Positions 42,387-51,407 of a stretch of 64,000 bases of DNA are shown here, one piece after another. Within the stretch, counting starts at the first letter, position 1, and each line of letters starts with the position of its first letter. Both the position numbers and the translations under genes were made by a program. Source of the stretch: Salinigranum rubrum. GTDB lineage: Archaea; Halobacteriota; Halobacteria; Halobacteriales; Haloferacaceae. The stretch covers positions 124,001 to 188,000 of the forward strand of contig NZ_CP026310.1 in the NCBI RefSeq assembly GCF_002906575.1, in the 5' to 3' direction. The notes below the pieces were generated by a model. The model was not told where the DNA came from. It made no database searches and saw nothing but the letters and a program-made list of their open reading frames with translations.

Positions 42387-43214
42387 ATGGCGAGTTTCTG
42401 TGATCTCGGGCTATCAAGCTATGAAGAACGAGTATATACTGCCCTTCTTGAGCTTCGCACCGGCACAGCAGAGGAGATCGCAGATCAAAGCGATGTCCCC
42501 ATGGGACGGATCTACGATGTGCTGAACAGCCTTGAGTCACGTGAAGTGGTGCGGAGAAACCCGAATTCACGTCCTCGAGAATACAGCCCTGTCGATCCCG
42601 AACTGGTCGTGTCCCGCCTGCTGGAGCAGCGAAAACAAGAACTGGACGTCAAACAAGCACAGTTAGAGTCGACTGCAGCCGATCTTCTTTCACAGATCGG
42701 TCAAAAGGCTCCCATCGACGGGAAGTTCTGGATAGCAAATGAGGATGAACGGTCATTGTTTGATGGCCTCGTCAACCGAGCCAACCGTGTGACAGATGAG
42801 TGGATGATGACGTGGACGGCGAGCGCTGGAGGGCTGTTCGGTCTTGAAGATCCTAATGATGAGATATGGCCGTATTTTGGGGATGTATTAGAGAAAGAAA
42901 CCCAATTTAAACTACTTATGACCACCCAATTGATTAACATACTCCCAAACGACTTTGTCGAGGAAATGGCGGACGCGATTGATGATTATCCTAATTTCGA
43001 AGTCCGAATTACCGACGGTGTATATAATTCACTAGATATAATCGATCAAACTGATCTCGCCGTCTACGTGGCTGACCCGTTTGACCCACAATCGATCCTT
43101 GGTATAACTCAAATAAATAATCCAGAATACATTAAATTGGTCAAGTCCTCATTTATTACCCATTGGAATGGAGCAGAGCAGTTCAAGAAGACCACGGGTC
43201 AGGGAGACGCGTAA
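42387..43214 (+). CDS. TrmB-family transcriptional regulator (275 aa)
   Basis: N-terminal TrmB winged helix (about residues 5-75: CDLGLSSYEERVYTALLELR, GTAEEIADQSDVPMGRIYDV, LNSLESREVVRRN), followed by a coiled helix (LLEQRKQELDVKQAQLESTA) and a PLD-like sensor domain (GKFWIANEDERSLFDGLVNR). TrmB proteins regulate sugar uptake and central metabolism in archaea. The ATG at 42387 is 25-30 nt after ATTTAC. The divergent membrane-protein gene is a possible target. The second half of the gene is AT-rich compared with the flanking modules. The start of an IS630 relic follows the stop codon. Confidence 0.88.
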   Translation: MASFCDLGLSSYEERVYTALLELRTGTAEEIADQSDVPMGRIYDVLNSLESREVVRRNPNSRPREYSPVDPELVVSRLLEQRKQELDVKQAQLESTAADLLSQIGQKAPIDGKFWIANEDERSLFDGLVNRANRVTDEWMMTWTASAGGLFGLEDPNDEIWPYFGDVLEKETQFKLLMTTQLINILPNDFVEEMADAIDDYPNFEVRITDGVYNSLDIIDQTDLAVYVADPFDPQSILGITQINNPEYIKLVKSSFITHWNGAEQFKKTTGQGDA

Positions 43215-43918
43215 GCTCACCGAAAAACAACAGAAGTAGTTAGAACAAATACTTCAGCAGACACCTACTGACCCAGGAATCGACGTGCCGGCGTGGACGC
43301 CGGAGCTTCTCCGCGAGTTTCTCGAGGAAACGTTCAACGTCGAGTACTTAACCCCCAGTTGTCGGCGGTTGATGAAAGAGCTGGGATTGAGTTATCAAAA
43401 GCCTCGTCGAACAGCCGCCGAAGCTGAGCCTGAAGACCGAGAGGAGTTCCACGACGACCTCAAAAAAAAGTGACGAGAGATGGACGCCACGGTAGTCTGT
43501 ATCGACCAAACCAAAAAAATCTGTCCGAACTGAGCCGCTTGCCGCGCGGAAACCACGCGGCACGCGGCCGTCGGTCGAACTCTCTAGTCAGCATGACTGG
43601 ACGTGCGTGCTTGGCGCGATCTCCGAGAACGGTGATCGCTTCTTCTCGCGATTCGAAGAGTACGTCACCGCCGAACACGCGAACCATTCATTCTGGCTCT
43701 GTGTGAAGGAGTCCAAGATTATCTGTTCATCACCCTCGATAAAAACTATACCTCGCGACGTCGGCCGTCACGGACTTGGCGCCCCGTGACGAACTTGCCT
43801 TAGTGAGATTCCTAGCGTATCCATCTTAATTGAACCCGGTTGAAGAGTGATCGACGAAGCACTCGTCCGAGTTACTGTCCAAACATGGGCAACTATTTTT
43901 GATTATTACTATTGAGTT
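43215..43918 (+). mobile_element. IS630-family transposase, decayed
   Basis: One frame gives PTDPGIDVPAWTPELLREFL, EETFNVEYLTPSCRRLMKEL and GLSYQKPRRTAAEAEPEDRE, then EMDATVVCIDQTKK. Others supply LGAISENGDRFFSRFEEYVT, HRTREPFILALCEGVQDYLF and LNPVE-like C-terminal pieces. This is the order of the haloarchaeal IS630 transposase, whose catalytic Asp is in the CIDQTKK strand. Frameshifts and an internal deletion before LNPVE inactivate it. It begins at the TrmB stop and abuts an IS5 fragment at 43920. Confidence 0.75.
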
Positions 43919-43919
43919 G

Positions 43920-44156
43920 TCAGGGAGCTCGCTCTCGTCTGGGCCGATCTCCCCCGAGAATTTGTGGCATTTTGCTCAAATAGTCCAGGGCGTCACGGTA
44001 CGATGAATCGAGGCAGACCCACAGAAGGTGAAGGGACACGAGTGCGTAGTCGGCTAAGCCGCCACCCCCCTTCGAGTGCGGTGACTTCGCCTCACCCACC
44101 AACAGCGATTTAATTAACGTGACTGCGTTGCTCGTGAAGCGAGAGAGTTTCCACAT
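43920..44156 (-). mobile_element. IS5-family transposase N-terminal fragment
   Basis: MWKLSRFTSNAVTLIKSLLV, GGGGLADYALVSLHLLWVCL and DSSYRDALDYLSKMPQIL match the first 65 residues of haloarchaeal ISH-type IS5 transposases. A G-run shifts the frame after QIL (expected LGEIG). The element is cut at 43920, where the IS630 relic ends, so one element probably inserted in the other or a deletion joined them. Confidence 0.7.
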
Positions 44157-44560
44157 ATACCATCGACAATATCCCGATTCAACTCCCTTCTTCTGGCGGA
44201 TGAGTCCGACGCAGTCTGGTGGTTTACCAAAGCCGTCGCATACACCTTTTTGTCACCACAGCCTACTTGGCAGGGACCTTGTCTGAATTCGTCCGGTCCT
44301 CGGTATACCAAAGAAAGGACCAATTGCTCTTAATATCTGGATATGTCCTCTCAAGGTTGTACCTGACAGACTGCAAGTCCGAGACGTAACGGCCGGATTC
44401 CACTCGTTGGTGAACGAACTCGCAGGGTCTTCGATGGCGGCTACCACGAGTCCAGCTCCTTGCGCTGCAACGCACGCTCGACCGTACGCATCACTTTGAT
44501 GCAGACAAGGGTGTTTTGTAATGGTGTACGGTAATACTAGAATTCCCACTGCTATGAGAT
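44157..44560. other. Unassigned decayed sequence
   Basis: Minus-strand frames contain PCEFVHQRVESGRYVSDLQS, then VRYNLERTYPDIKSNWSFLW, which looks like real protein but breaks on both sides. I cannot name the family. It lies upstream of the IS5 fragment and is probably a gene remnant. Confidence 0.35.
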
Positions 44561-45098
44561 ATACATTACAGATGTATGATTGTAATACATTCTACTAGGG
44601 ACGATTTGATCGGTATGCTACGCGGGAGAACTGAGGCACTGGTTTTACCATCCAATACAGTAAGGGCAAAATCTCCTGCAACACAACATCACATATCAGC
44701 CTTCGAGCGACCGATGAGGAGGAACGAACCCCCGAAAAGACCACCCCCCGATCATCGAAAACCCGGCCACCGACGGGGCTCTCGAAATCGATCCATCTCG
44801 GTCACACTAAAAATTGAGGTCAGTGTTTAAATTGTCGCGGACAGGGTGAACGCAGTCATCGCTTAACTCTACCCTGAGCGTAGCTGGTTTTGCGATTCAA
44901 AACAGAGTCACAGAATTGGCTAGTACCGGTGTAGCGTGTTCAGATCGAGGGAAGTCATACTCTCGGACACAACTCTACTGTAGCAAGAGAATAACTGGGT
45001 GATGTAACCGGTGAGTAGGTGGAGGGAAGAAGTGTCCATGATTGTCCGAACGGAGAGAGATGAGGCGAAGGATTAGAGACAAACCAGATGTGCTGGCG
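44561..45098. other. Intergenic, no gene seen
   Basis: About 540 nt of mixed composition with only short, unrelated frames. No repeats or promoters stand out. It ends at the symporter stop codon. Confidence 0.4.
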
Positions 45099-46646
45099 TC
45101 AGAGTTCGCGGTGGATGAGTCCGTGGTACGCTTCGATCTTGCGTAGCGGCTGCGGGCTCGTCAAGTAGCTCACGGCGACGAATACGACGATGTTGAGTAC
45201 CGACGCGGTGACGAGGCCAGGCACGAGCGGCGTCACGAACGGGTTCGGAATCATCTGCACCTGGAAGAGGAGGAGTGCGACCGCCCCCACTGCGGGGGAG
45301 ATAATCGCCGCTTCGGTGGAAGCACGCGGCCAGGCGACCGCACCGATGAGAGGCGGCAACAGCTGGACAGTGACTCCGCCAACGATGAGCGCAAGCGGCG
45401 TGATCAAACCAGGGTAGAGAAGCGCGCCGACGATCCCGGCGACCATCGTAACGACGATGACAACCTTATTCAACAAAAGCTCTGACGACTCGGTGAGATC
45501 CGATTTGACGAACGGTTTCACGAAGTCGCGGACGACGGTGGCAGCCATGACATGAGCGTAGGAGTCGGTGGTCGAGACGATAGCGGCGAGGATTCCGACG
45601 AGGAATAGTGCGGCAATAGCAAAGGGCATGACCTCGAACGCGAGCAACGACGAGACAGTATCCGGGTTCGTCCCGCCGGGCATCACCGACCGGCCGTAGA
45701 TGCCGATGAAACTCGTCCCGAACACGTAGATGAGCGTGAAGATGCCGACCATCGTCGCCGCGATCCGTGCGAAGTTACGCTCGTTATCGACCGTGTACAT
45801 CCGCACCCACGAGGCGGGGGCCACGAGCGAGTTCCCGACGGTGACGAGGATACCGAACAGGACGATGACTTCCGGTGTGAACAGCCCTGTCAGTCCGGGA
45901 ACTGTCGTATAACCGCCGAGCGAGCCGCCGAGTCCGGTGAACACAGTTTCTACTCCGCCGGCGTGGATCACGATGAAAATGCCGAACGCGCCAAGGAGCA
46001 CGGAGATGAGTGCCCCGTTGAACGTGTCGAGGTACGCGATACCGCGCATGCCGGTGCTGATGACATGCAGCACGACGACGATAGCGAGGATGAGGACGCC
46101 CGTGGTGAACGGGACGATACCGCCGGTGAGGACCGTCAGGATTAGACCACCCGCAAGTAACTGTGCGACGATGTACGTCGTATTGAATGCGACGCTCGCC
46201 AGTACGGTGTACAGGCGAATCGTGTCGCTCTGGTAGTAGTCACCCAAGAGGTCACCAGGCGTGTTGAGGTCGTACTCCTTGCCGACGACCCAGATACGCC
46301 GTCCGAGGTACCAGATCGCCGGAGCCGTCGCGGCATAGCCAACAATGATCATTGTGATGAACGGAATCCCCACCGCATAGACGGTCCCAGGGAAGCCAGC
46401 CATCCCGACCCCACTGAGCACTGTCGCAACGAGTGTGAGCGAGGCGACGATCCAGCCGAGCCCCCGCGACGCGACGACGTAGTCCGAGAGGTCTTCGGAA
46501 TAATTGCGCCGGGCGAGGTACGTTATCGTGAGGAACGCTACGATGTACGCCCCCAGCACGGCCAGTGCAATCGGCAGTCCGCTCGCGATCTCCTCCGCAA
46601 ACCTCTCCGGAAGAATCTGCAACGGAACCGTCGATAACTCAGTCAT
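45099..46646 (-). CDS. Sodium:solute symporter, SSS family (515 aa)
   Basis: About 13 hydrophobic helices, the number typical for the sodium/solute symporter family. DYVVASRGLGWIVASLTLVA at the second helix, GMRGIAYLDTFNGALISVLL, VPGLTGLFTPEVIVLFGILV and LAAIVSTTDSYAHVMAATVV are SSS landmarks. It takes up organic acids, amino acids, sugars or similar with sodium; the substrate cannot be read. Its ATG overlaps the stop of a small membrane protein gene (46639-46950), which fits the known two-gene arrangement of several such symporters. Confidence 0.92.
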   Translation of the reverse strand: MTELSTVPLQILPERFAEEIASGLPIALAVLGAYIVAFLTITYLARRNYSEDLSDYVVASRGLGWIVASLTLVATVLSGVGMAGFPGTVYAVGIPFITMIIVGYAATAPAIWYLGRRIWVVGKEYDLNTPGDLLGDYYQSDTIRLYTVLASVAFNTTYIVAQLLAGGLILTVLTGGIVPFTTGVLILAIVVVLHVISTGMRGIAYLDTFNGALISVLLGAFGIFIVIHAGGVETVFTGLGGSLGGYTTVPGLTGLFTPEVIVLFGILVTVGNSLVAPASWVRMYTVDNERNFARIAATMVGIFTLIYVFGTSFIGIYGRSVMPGGTNPDTVSSLLAFEVMPFAIAALFLVGILAAIVSTTDSYAHVMAATVVRDFVKPFVKSDLTESSELLLNKVVIVVTMVAGIVGALLYPGLITPLALIVGGVTVQLLPPLIGAVAWPRASTEAAIISPAVGAVALLLFQVQMIPNPFVTPLVPGLVTASVLNIVVFVAVSYLTSPQPLRKIEAYHGLIHREL

Positions 46647-46950
46647 CCCCGGCCTCCCCGCCTGACTGTACCTGTGTTACGTCTTTGACGACGCCCTGGC
46701 GGGCGAAACTGATGTACAGTCCCAGCATCACCAGTGCTGAAACACCGACTGTCAGCCACATTAGTGCGGGAATACCGGCAATCAGTGTCGGTTCGCTCAT
46801 GAAGCGAAGTGCGAAGTACGCGACACCGATGATGCCGGCAAAGTAGCCGATCATCAGGTTCTCTCTCATATTTGCGGATAGTCTGTACTCTTCGGGTATC
46901 TGACTGGTGTCTGGACGGTCCTCTGACCGCCAGCCTTCACTCCAAGCCAT
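46639..46950 (-). CDS. Small membrane partner of the symporter (103 aa)
   Basis: Two hydrophobic helices (LMIGYFAGIIGVAYFALRFM and LIAGIPALMWLTVGVSALVM) follow an acidic, cytoplasmic-like N-terminus with EDRPDTSQIPEEYRLSANMR. The stop overlaps the symporter start by 8 nt, so the two should be made together. Similar short membrane proteins precede SSS symporters in other microbes and are needed for transport in some of them (family knowledge, general). A TATA-like ACTATTTAAT lies about 25 nt upstream of the ATG. Confidence 0.8.
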   Translation of the reverse strand: MAWSEGWRSEDRPDTSQIPEEYRLSANMRENLMIGYFAGIIGVAYFALRFMSEPTLIAGIPALMWLTVGVSALVMLGLYISFARQGVVKDVTQVQSGGEAGDD

Positions 46951-47151
46951 GGCTTAGCAAGGTACACCATACTATTTAATATTATCGTTAGTGACAAACT
47001 GACAATCGTTCTCGAAAGAATCTACAGGAGTGAACCAAAACACGGCGATATCTAACTATTCATTTGTTTTCGACCGATTGACCGTCTCATCTCGGTGTTC
47101 AGACGGAAGACTACGTGCACGAATGAGTTGGCTCTCTAACCTGGGCGATAG

Positions 47152-47361
47152 TTATGGTCCTCCTCCGCGCTCGAACTGGGCGGCGAGTGACGACATCTCA
47201 TCTTCGACTTGTTCGACGTAGATCGGACACGGCATTTTCGGATTCTGGACGAAGTACTGAACGAGTACCGTGTTGAGTCTATGGGAACACGACCCCTTGA
47301 ACAGGTTTCGATGCGGGCAGAACTGACAGCAGCTAGGCATTTCCACGTCATGTGGTGACAT
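47152..47361 (-). CDS. Cys-rich miniprotein (69 aa)
   Basis: Short frame starting MSPHDVEMPSCCQFCPHRNL and containing FKGSCSHRLN and NPKMPCPIYVEQVEDEMSSL. The five cysteines (CCxxC, C, C) with nearby His suggest a zinc or iron-sulfur site. The start is well supported: TTTATATA on the minus strand (47388-47395) is centred 30 nt before the ATG. I do not recognise a named family. It stands alone between the symporter genes and module C. Confidence 0.65.
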   Translation of the reverse strand: MSPHDVEMPSCCQFCPHRNLFKGSCSHRLNTVLVQYFVQNPKMPCPIYVEQVEDEMSSLAAQFERGGGP

Positions 47362-47624
47362 GATATGTGGTCAGTTCATCATTAGACTATATAAATGTTT
47401 CTCAGCGTGGAAATTCCCGGCACGTATCTTCAGCACCGTAGACAACTGAACCCCCGACAGTCCGGGTACACAGCGGCAGAAATCGATCGGTACCCGGTAA
47501 GACCGGTCACGGATCGGTGCTTGTAGGAATTATCAAAGCAGTTCATTGATCCGGCGTCGTCGAATCGCGTCACGCGGACGATCGGCGTGTGGTAAAACTT
47601 CCAGCTGGGCACGATAGTTCTATC
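47362..47624. other. Intergenic
   Basis: Contains the miniprotein promoter (TATA at 47388-47395) and otherwise nothing I can assign. Confidence 0.4.
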
Positions 47625-47850
47625 AGTCGTCGATTTCGTCACTGATGAACGAGAGCGCCCGACCCGAGACTTCACCGATGTCACGTACCGACCGGCCGAG
47701 GTCCGTCCAGATAATAATCGGTCATCGGCCGGGATCAGTCAGCTGCCACGAGGGGAGGTACGCACCAGTGTACTCATTCGGTTCGAGAACCACGTCTATT
47801 GGATCAACCGAGGAGTTCAACTCCCGGCGAACGACCTCCCTTCGAGTCAC
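47625..47850 (-). pseudogene. Duplicated 3' end of an SDR gene
   Basis: One minus-strand frame reads VDPIDVVLEPNEYTGAYLPS, then a stop, then PIIIWTDLGRSVRDIGEVSG and RALSFISDEIDD. The intact SDR next door ends PLNIVPQPEDYTGAYVLLAS, TGTIIRADLGRSVRGITSVA and GRATEFVTDGLD. The two tails are clearly homologous but diverged, and the front of the second gene is absent. It is a remnant of a second, related dehydrogenase gene or an old tandem duplication. Confidence 0.65.
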
Positions 47851-47969
47851 CGGTCGAGGTGGTGGCCTTCATCGCACCGAGTCCCGTGGTTCCACCAAAC
47901 CAATAGTCCCGAACCAACGAGACCAACACCGAACGACATACCGGCGCAGAACGGACACACCAGCAAAAA

Positions 47970-48800
47970 TTACTGGGAGGGATCGAGCCCATCGGTGACG
48001 AACTCCGTCGCTCGGCCAGCGACCGATGTGATACCACGGACGGACCGTCCGAGGTCCGCGCGGATGATGGTTCCGGTCATCGGGCGTGAATTCGCCGGCG
48101 ACGCCAGCAGCACGTAGGCCCCAGTGTAATCTTCGGGCTGCGGTACGATGTTGAGCGGGTGATTGGCGGCCTCAAACTCTTCTGGGGAGACGATGCCGCG
48201 CTCACCACCGAGCGAGTCGGTGGTGCTGAGGTCGGTCGGCACGTAGCCCGGGGCGACGCCGTTGACCCGGACTGTCGGCGCGAGCTCGAACGCCAGTTGA
48301 CGGACGATGCCTGCGATGGCATGTTTCGAGGGGACGTACAGGATACCACCGCCGTCCGAGTGGAAACTCGCCTGCGACGCAGTAAACACCATGCGGCCCT
48401 CCGTCTTGACCAGTTCGGGAAGCGCAGTCCGTGCGCCCAGGAGGTATCCCAGCACGTTGACCTCGAATAGTTCGGCGAAGTTCGAGTCGACGTCGTCGAG
48501 GTCCAGTTCCGGCAACGAGATGTTGTCGTCGAAGACACCGGCATTCCCGACGAACACGTCGAGATGACCGAACGCGTCCACCGCCGTCGAGACTCCCCGT
48601 TCGTTGTCCGCGAGCGACGTCACGTCCCCCTGGACGGTCACGATATCGTCAAACTCGGCCTCTAACTCGTCAAGTCGCTCGCGATCAAGGTCGAGGACAG
48701 CAACCTGCGCACCCTCCTCGAGGTACCGTCGAACGACCGCCCGTCCGAGGCCGGAGCCGCCACCTGTGACCAGTGCTACCTGATTGTCAAGCCACGTCAT
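47970..48800 (-). CDS. Short-chain dehydrogenase, cis-dihydrodiol type (276 aa)
   Basis: NAD-dependent oxidoreductase of the SDR family, probably oxidising a cis-dihydrodiol to a catechol. TGGGSGLG (near residue 15) binds the cofactor, NAGVFDDN is the NAG motif, and YVPSKHAIAG gives the catalytic Tyr-x-x-x-Lys. GNAGVFDDNISLPELDLDDV and the ending TGTIIRADLGRSVRGI resemble BphB/HcaB dehydrogenases that follow Rieske dioxygenases. The ATG at 48800 lies about 28 nt after CTTATGTA, so the message is leaderless and the upstream extension to 48908 is discarded. It is divergent from the dioxygenase genes at 49.5 kb. Confidence 0.85.
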   Translation of the reverse strand: MTWLDNQVALVTGGGSGLGRAVVRRYLEEGAQVAVLDLDRERLDELEAEFDDIVTVQGDVTSLADNERGVSTAVDAFGHLDVFVGNAGVFDDNISLPELDLDDVDSNFAELFEVNVLGYLLGARTALPELVKTEGRMVFTASQASFHSDGGGILYVPSKHAIAGIVRQLAFELAPTVRVNGVAPGYVPTDLSTTDSLGGERGIVSPEEFEAANHPLNIVPQPEDYTGAYVLLASPANSRPMTGTIIRADLGRSVRGITSVAGRATEFVTDGLDPSQ

Positions 48801-48833
48801 CGTACACCGATATTGTCTGCAGGGTACATAAGT

Positions 48834-49485
48834 GTGTTCGAGTAGTGAAATGCTGTTCCGACCGGAGGTCGACGGCCCGGGGTGTTGGAGACGGCCACCC
48901 TCACGCACGGTCCCACCCCTCCTTGCCCTCCCCCGAAGTCCGTCGTATCTAGAATTCGGTCGGTGTCGATCTCTCCCTCATGAATCAGATACTCGACTGG
49001 GACTCGCGTCCACTCGCGCGGTTGGAACCCGGACCATCGAGTGGTGTGGCCGTTCCGACACACTAGATGTCGGGAATGCCGAGCAGTTCGCACAGATGGT
49101 GCTCCCTCGGTGAGCGACAGGTGACCCACGTCGTACGGAGGTCCCTTCGCCTGCGCGACCAAGTTGGACGATTCATACCGCGGTACTGCAGTGCGGGAAC
49201 ACTTTCTCGCGGGATCTGTTGGTAGTCTGGGACCACCACTGGTCGAACCGAGAACCGTCGGCACGGATAGTCATCAGTATCTCGAGACCGTCAGTTGTGT
49301 TGCGGCCAACCGGAGATGTCTGGTCAGTCTCTTGTGTGCACTGCGCTTCCTATACGAATGTCTTCGAGATAGCCCACCAGCGCTCTTCGTCCTTCACGAC
49401 GACGACGAACAGCCATGACCCATAGTTGGGTGTTCACGCCTGTATCGACCGTGTCACGACACCTCTATGGGATGTGGTGACGGAA
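48834..49485. other. Region between SDR and dioxygenase, possible gene remnant
   Basis: About 650 nt without an intact gene. Minus-strand frames contain KDEERWWAISKTFV-stop and DGLEILMTIRADGSRFDQWW, then SNLVAQAKGPPYDVGHLSLT in another frame. These look like a broken protein, possibly of NTF2/SnoaL-like shape, but I cannot assign it. Confidence 0.3.
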
Positions 49486-49521
49486 ATCATTAAGTGATGG
49501 TAGAACAGTTACAGGTTTGGA

Positions 49522-50894
49522 ATGGCGACTAATAATAGCCAATCTGAGGGTGGAGAGACGTCGCGAAGTCGCGCGCTAGGTCTCATCGACCGGATGCGAG
49601 AAACCCTCGAAGACGGTGAGGTACCGATGCAGATACTGAACGATGAGGCAGTTCATCAACTGGAACTCGAACGGATATTCGGACAGAACTGGGTGTATGT
49701 CGGCCACGAGTCCGAGGTTCCCGAACCGGGCGACTACCGCCAACGGACCATCGGTGAGGACCCGTTCATTTTCGTCCGCGGTGAGGACGGCAAGTTCCGG
49801 GTCCTGTTCAACAGCTGTCGGCACCGGGGGCGAACGTCTGCCGAGCGGAGAAGGGCAACACGTCTCACTTCCGGTGTCCGTACCACGGCTGGACGTACAA
49901 GAACACAGGCGACCTCGTCGGCGTCCCGCAGAAGGCTGCCGGTTTCGACCACCTTGACGCGGAGAAACGCGGCCTCCACGAGGCACCACACGTCGAAGAG
50001 TACAAGGGCCTCGTATTCGCCTGTGTTGCCCCGGAGGTGGAGCCGTTGGAGGAATTCCTCGGCGGGGCGACCTGGTTCCTCGATCTGTACTTCGACCTCA
50101 TCGACATGGAGGTCATCGGCGACCCGCACCGCTGGGAGGTGGAAAACGACTGGAAGACGCCGACCGAGAATTTCTACGGGGACAACTACCACATCCCGAT
50201 GGGTCACAAGTCAGCCATCGACGCCGGCGTCGGCAGCGATACGGCGACCGGCGAGAAGGAGAGCAACCTCATCGGTGTCGCGGACTGCGACGGTCACGGG
50301 TTCAGTTTCTACCAGATCGAGTCCGAGGAAGACAGCTACTGGGGTCACCCACCAGAGGTCGTGGAGACGTTCAACCACGACGCGCTGTCAGACGAACAGC
50401 ACGAGGTCGCCCGGAAGTCCGGCGTGACGCTGGGAACCATCTTCCCGAACCTTTCGTTCATCTTCTTGGGCGGCCGCGACGACCCAGAGAAGGACTCCGT
50501 CGGCACGTTCCTGTTACGGAAGTGGGAGCCCCGCGGCGCAGGCAAGATGGAGGTCGTCAACTGGATTCTCGCCCCGAAAGCCGCGTCCGAGGAGTACAAG
50601 GAGCGCGTCTACGAGGTCGGTATGTCGAACTTCAGCCCCTCCGGAAACTTCGAGGTTGACGATGTCGGCATCTGGTACGGCATCGACGACGCCGCGGGCA
50701 GCGTCTTTGCTCGCCAGAACGACGACGTGAACACGCTGTTCACGATGGGTCGCGGCGAGGACCCGGCAGCGACTGTCTACGAGGACTGGGTCGGCCCCGG
50801 CACGGCGTACCTCGAGGGGGGCATGACTGACGAGAACCAGCTCGATTTCTACCGAACCTGGCACGAGGCCATTACCTCCGACGGGGGGCTGTAG
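49522..50894 (+). pseudogene. Rieske ring-hydroxylating dioxygenase alpha subunit, one frameshift
   Basis: Catalytic subunit that dihydroxylates aromatic rings. The first frame runs MATNNSQSEGGETSR to NSCRHRGRTSAE; the correct frame resumes as ANVCRAEKGNTSHFRCPYHG. One G is missing in the CGGGGGCG run near 49830. With it restored the Rieske centre is complete (CRHRG, 15-17 residues, CPYHGW), and the mononuclear iron site is GDNYHIPMGHKS (two His and the bridging Asp region). The corrected length is 457 residues, normal for the family. TCATTAAG lies about 30 nt before the ATG. The beta gene starts at the next base. Confidence 0.88.
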
Positions 50895-51407
50895 ATGAGC
50901 GAGACCGTCTCGAACCCGCAGCTCCGGGCCAGGTGCGAGGAGTTCCTATACCACACGGCCGAACTCCTCGACAATCGTCAGCTCTCCGAGTGGCACGATC
51001 TCGTGACCGAGGACATCGACTACAGGGTTCCCATCCGCACGACTCGCGAGCGGTCGAACCGCACGGAATTCAGTGACTCCTCGTTCCACATGAAGGAGGA
51101 CTGGGGAACCCTGGAAGTGCGGACCGAGCGCATGCAGAGCGACTTCGCGTGGTCCGAGGACCCGCCGTCGCGCACCCGCCGTCACGTAAGCAACGTCCGT
51201 ATTGTCGACGACGATGGCGAGGAGGTCCGACTCAAGAACAACCTCCTCGTCTTCCGGCAGCGGGGCGACGAGACCGAACCGGAAATCCTCTCGATGGAGC
51301 GGCACGACACGCTCCGCCGTACCGATGACGGGTTCAAGATCGCCAAACGGCTCGTCCTGCTCGACCACACCATCATCCCGACGAACACGCTCTCCATCAT
51401 CCTATGA
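50895..51407 (+). CDS. Ring-hydroxylating dioxygenase beta subunit (170 aa)
   Basis: Small structural subunit of the alpha3beta3 dioxygenase, with the SnoaL-like alpha+beta fold. Family features are FLYHTAELLDNRQLSEWHDL, VTEDIDYRVPIRTTRERSN, SFHMKEDWGTLEVRTERMQS, PSRTRRHVSNVRIVDDDG and the ending RLVLLDHTIIPTNTLSIIL. The length is normal. It starts immediately after the alpha stop codon and overlaps the next gene by 4 nt. No ferredoxin or reductase gene is seen nearby, so electrons must come from elsewhere. Confidence 0.92.
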   Translation: MSETVSNPQLRARCEEFLYHTAELLDNRQLSEWHDLVTEDIDYRVPIRTTRERSNRTEFSDSSFHMKEDWGTLEVRTERMQSDFAWSEDPPSRTRRHVSNVRIVDDDGEEVRLKNNLLVFRQRGDETEPEILSMERHDTLRRTDDGFKIAKRLVLLDHTIIPTNTLSIIL

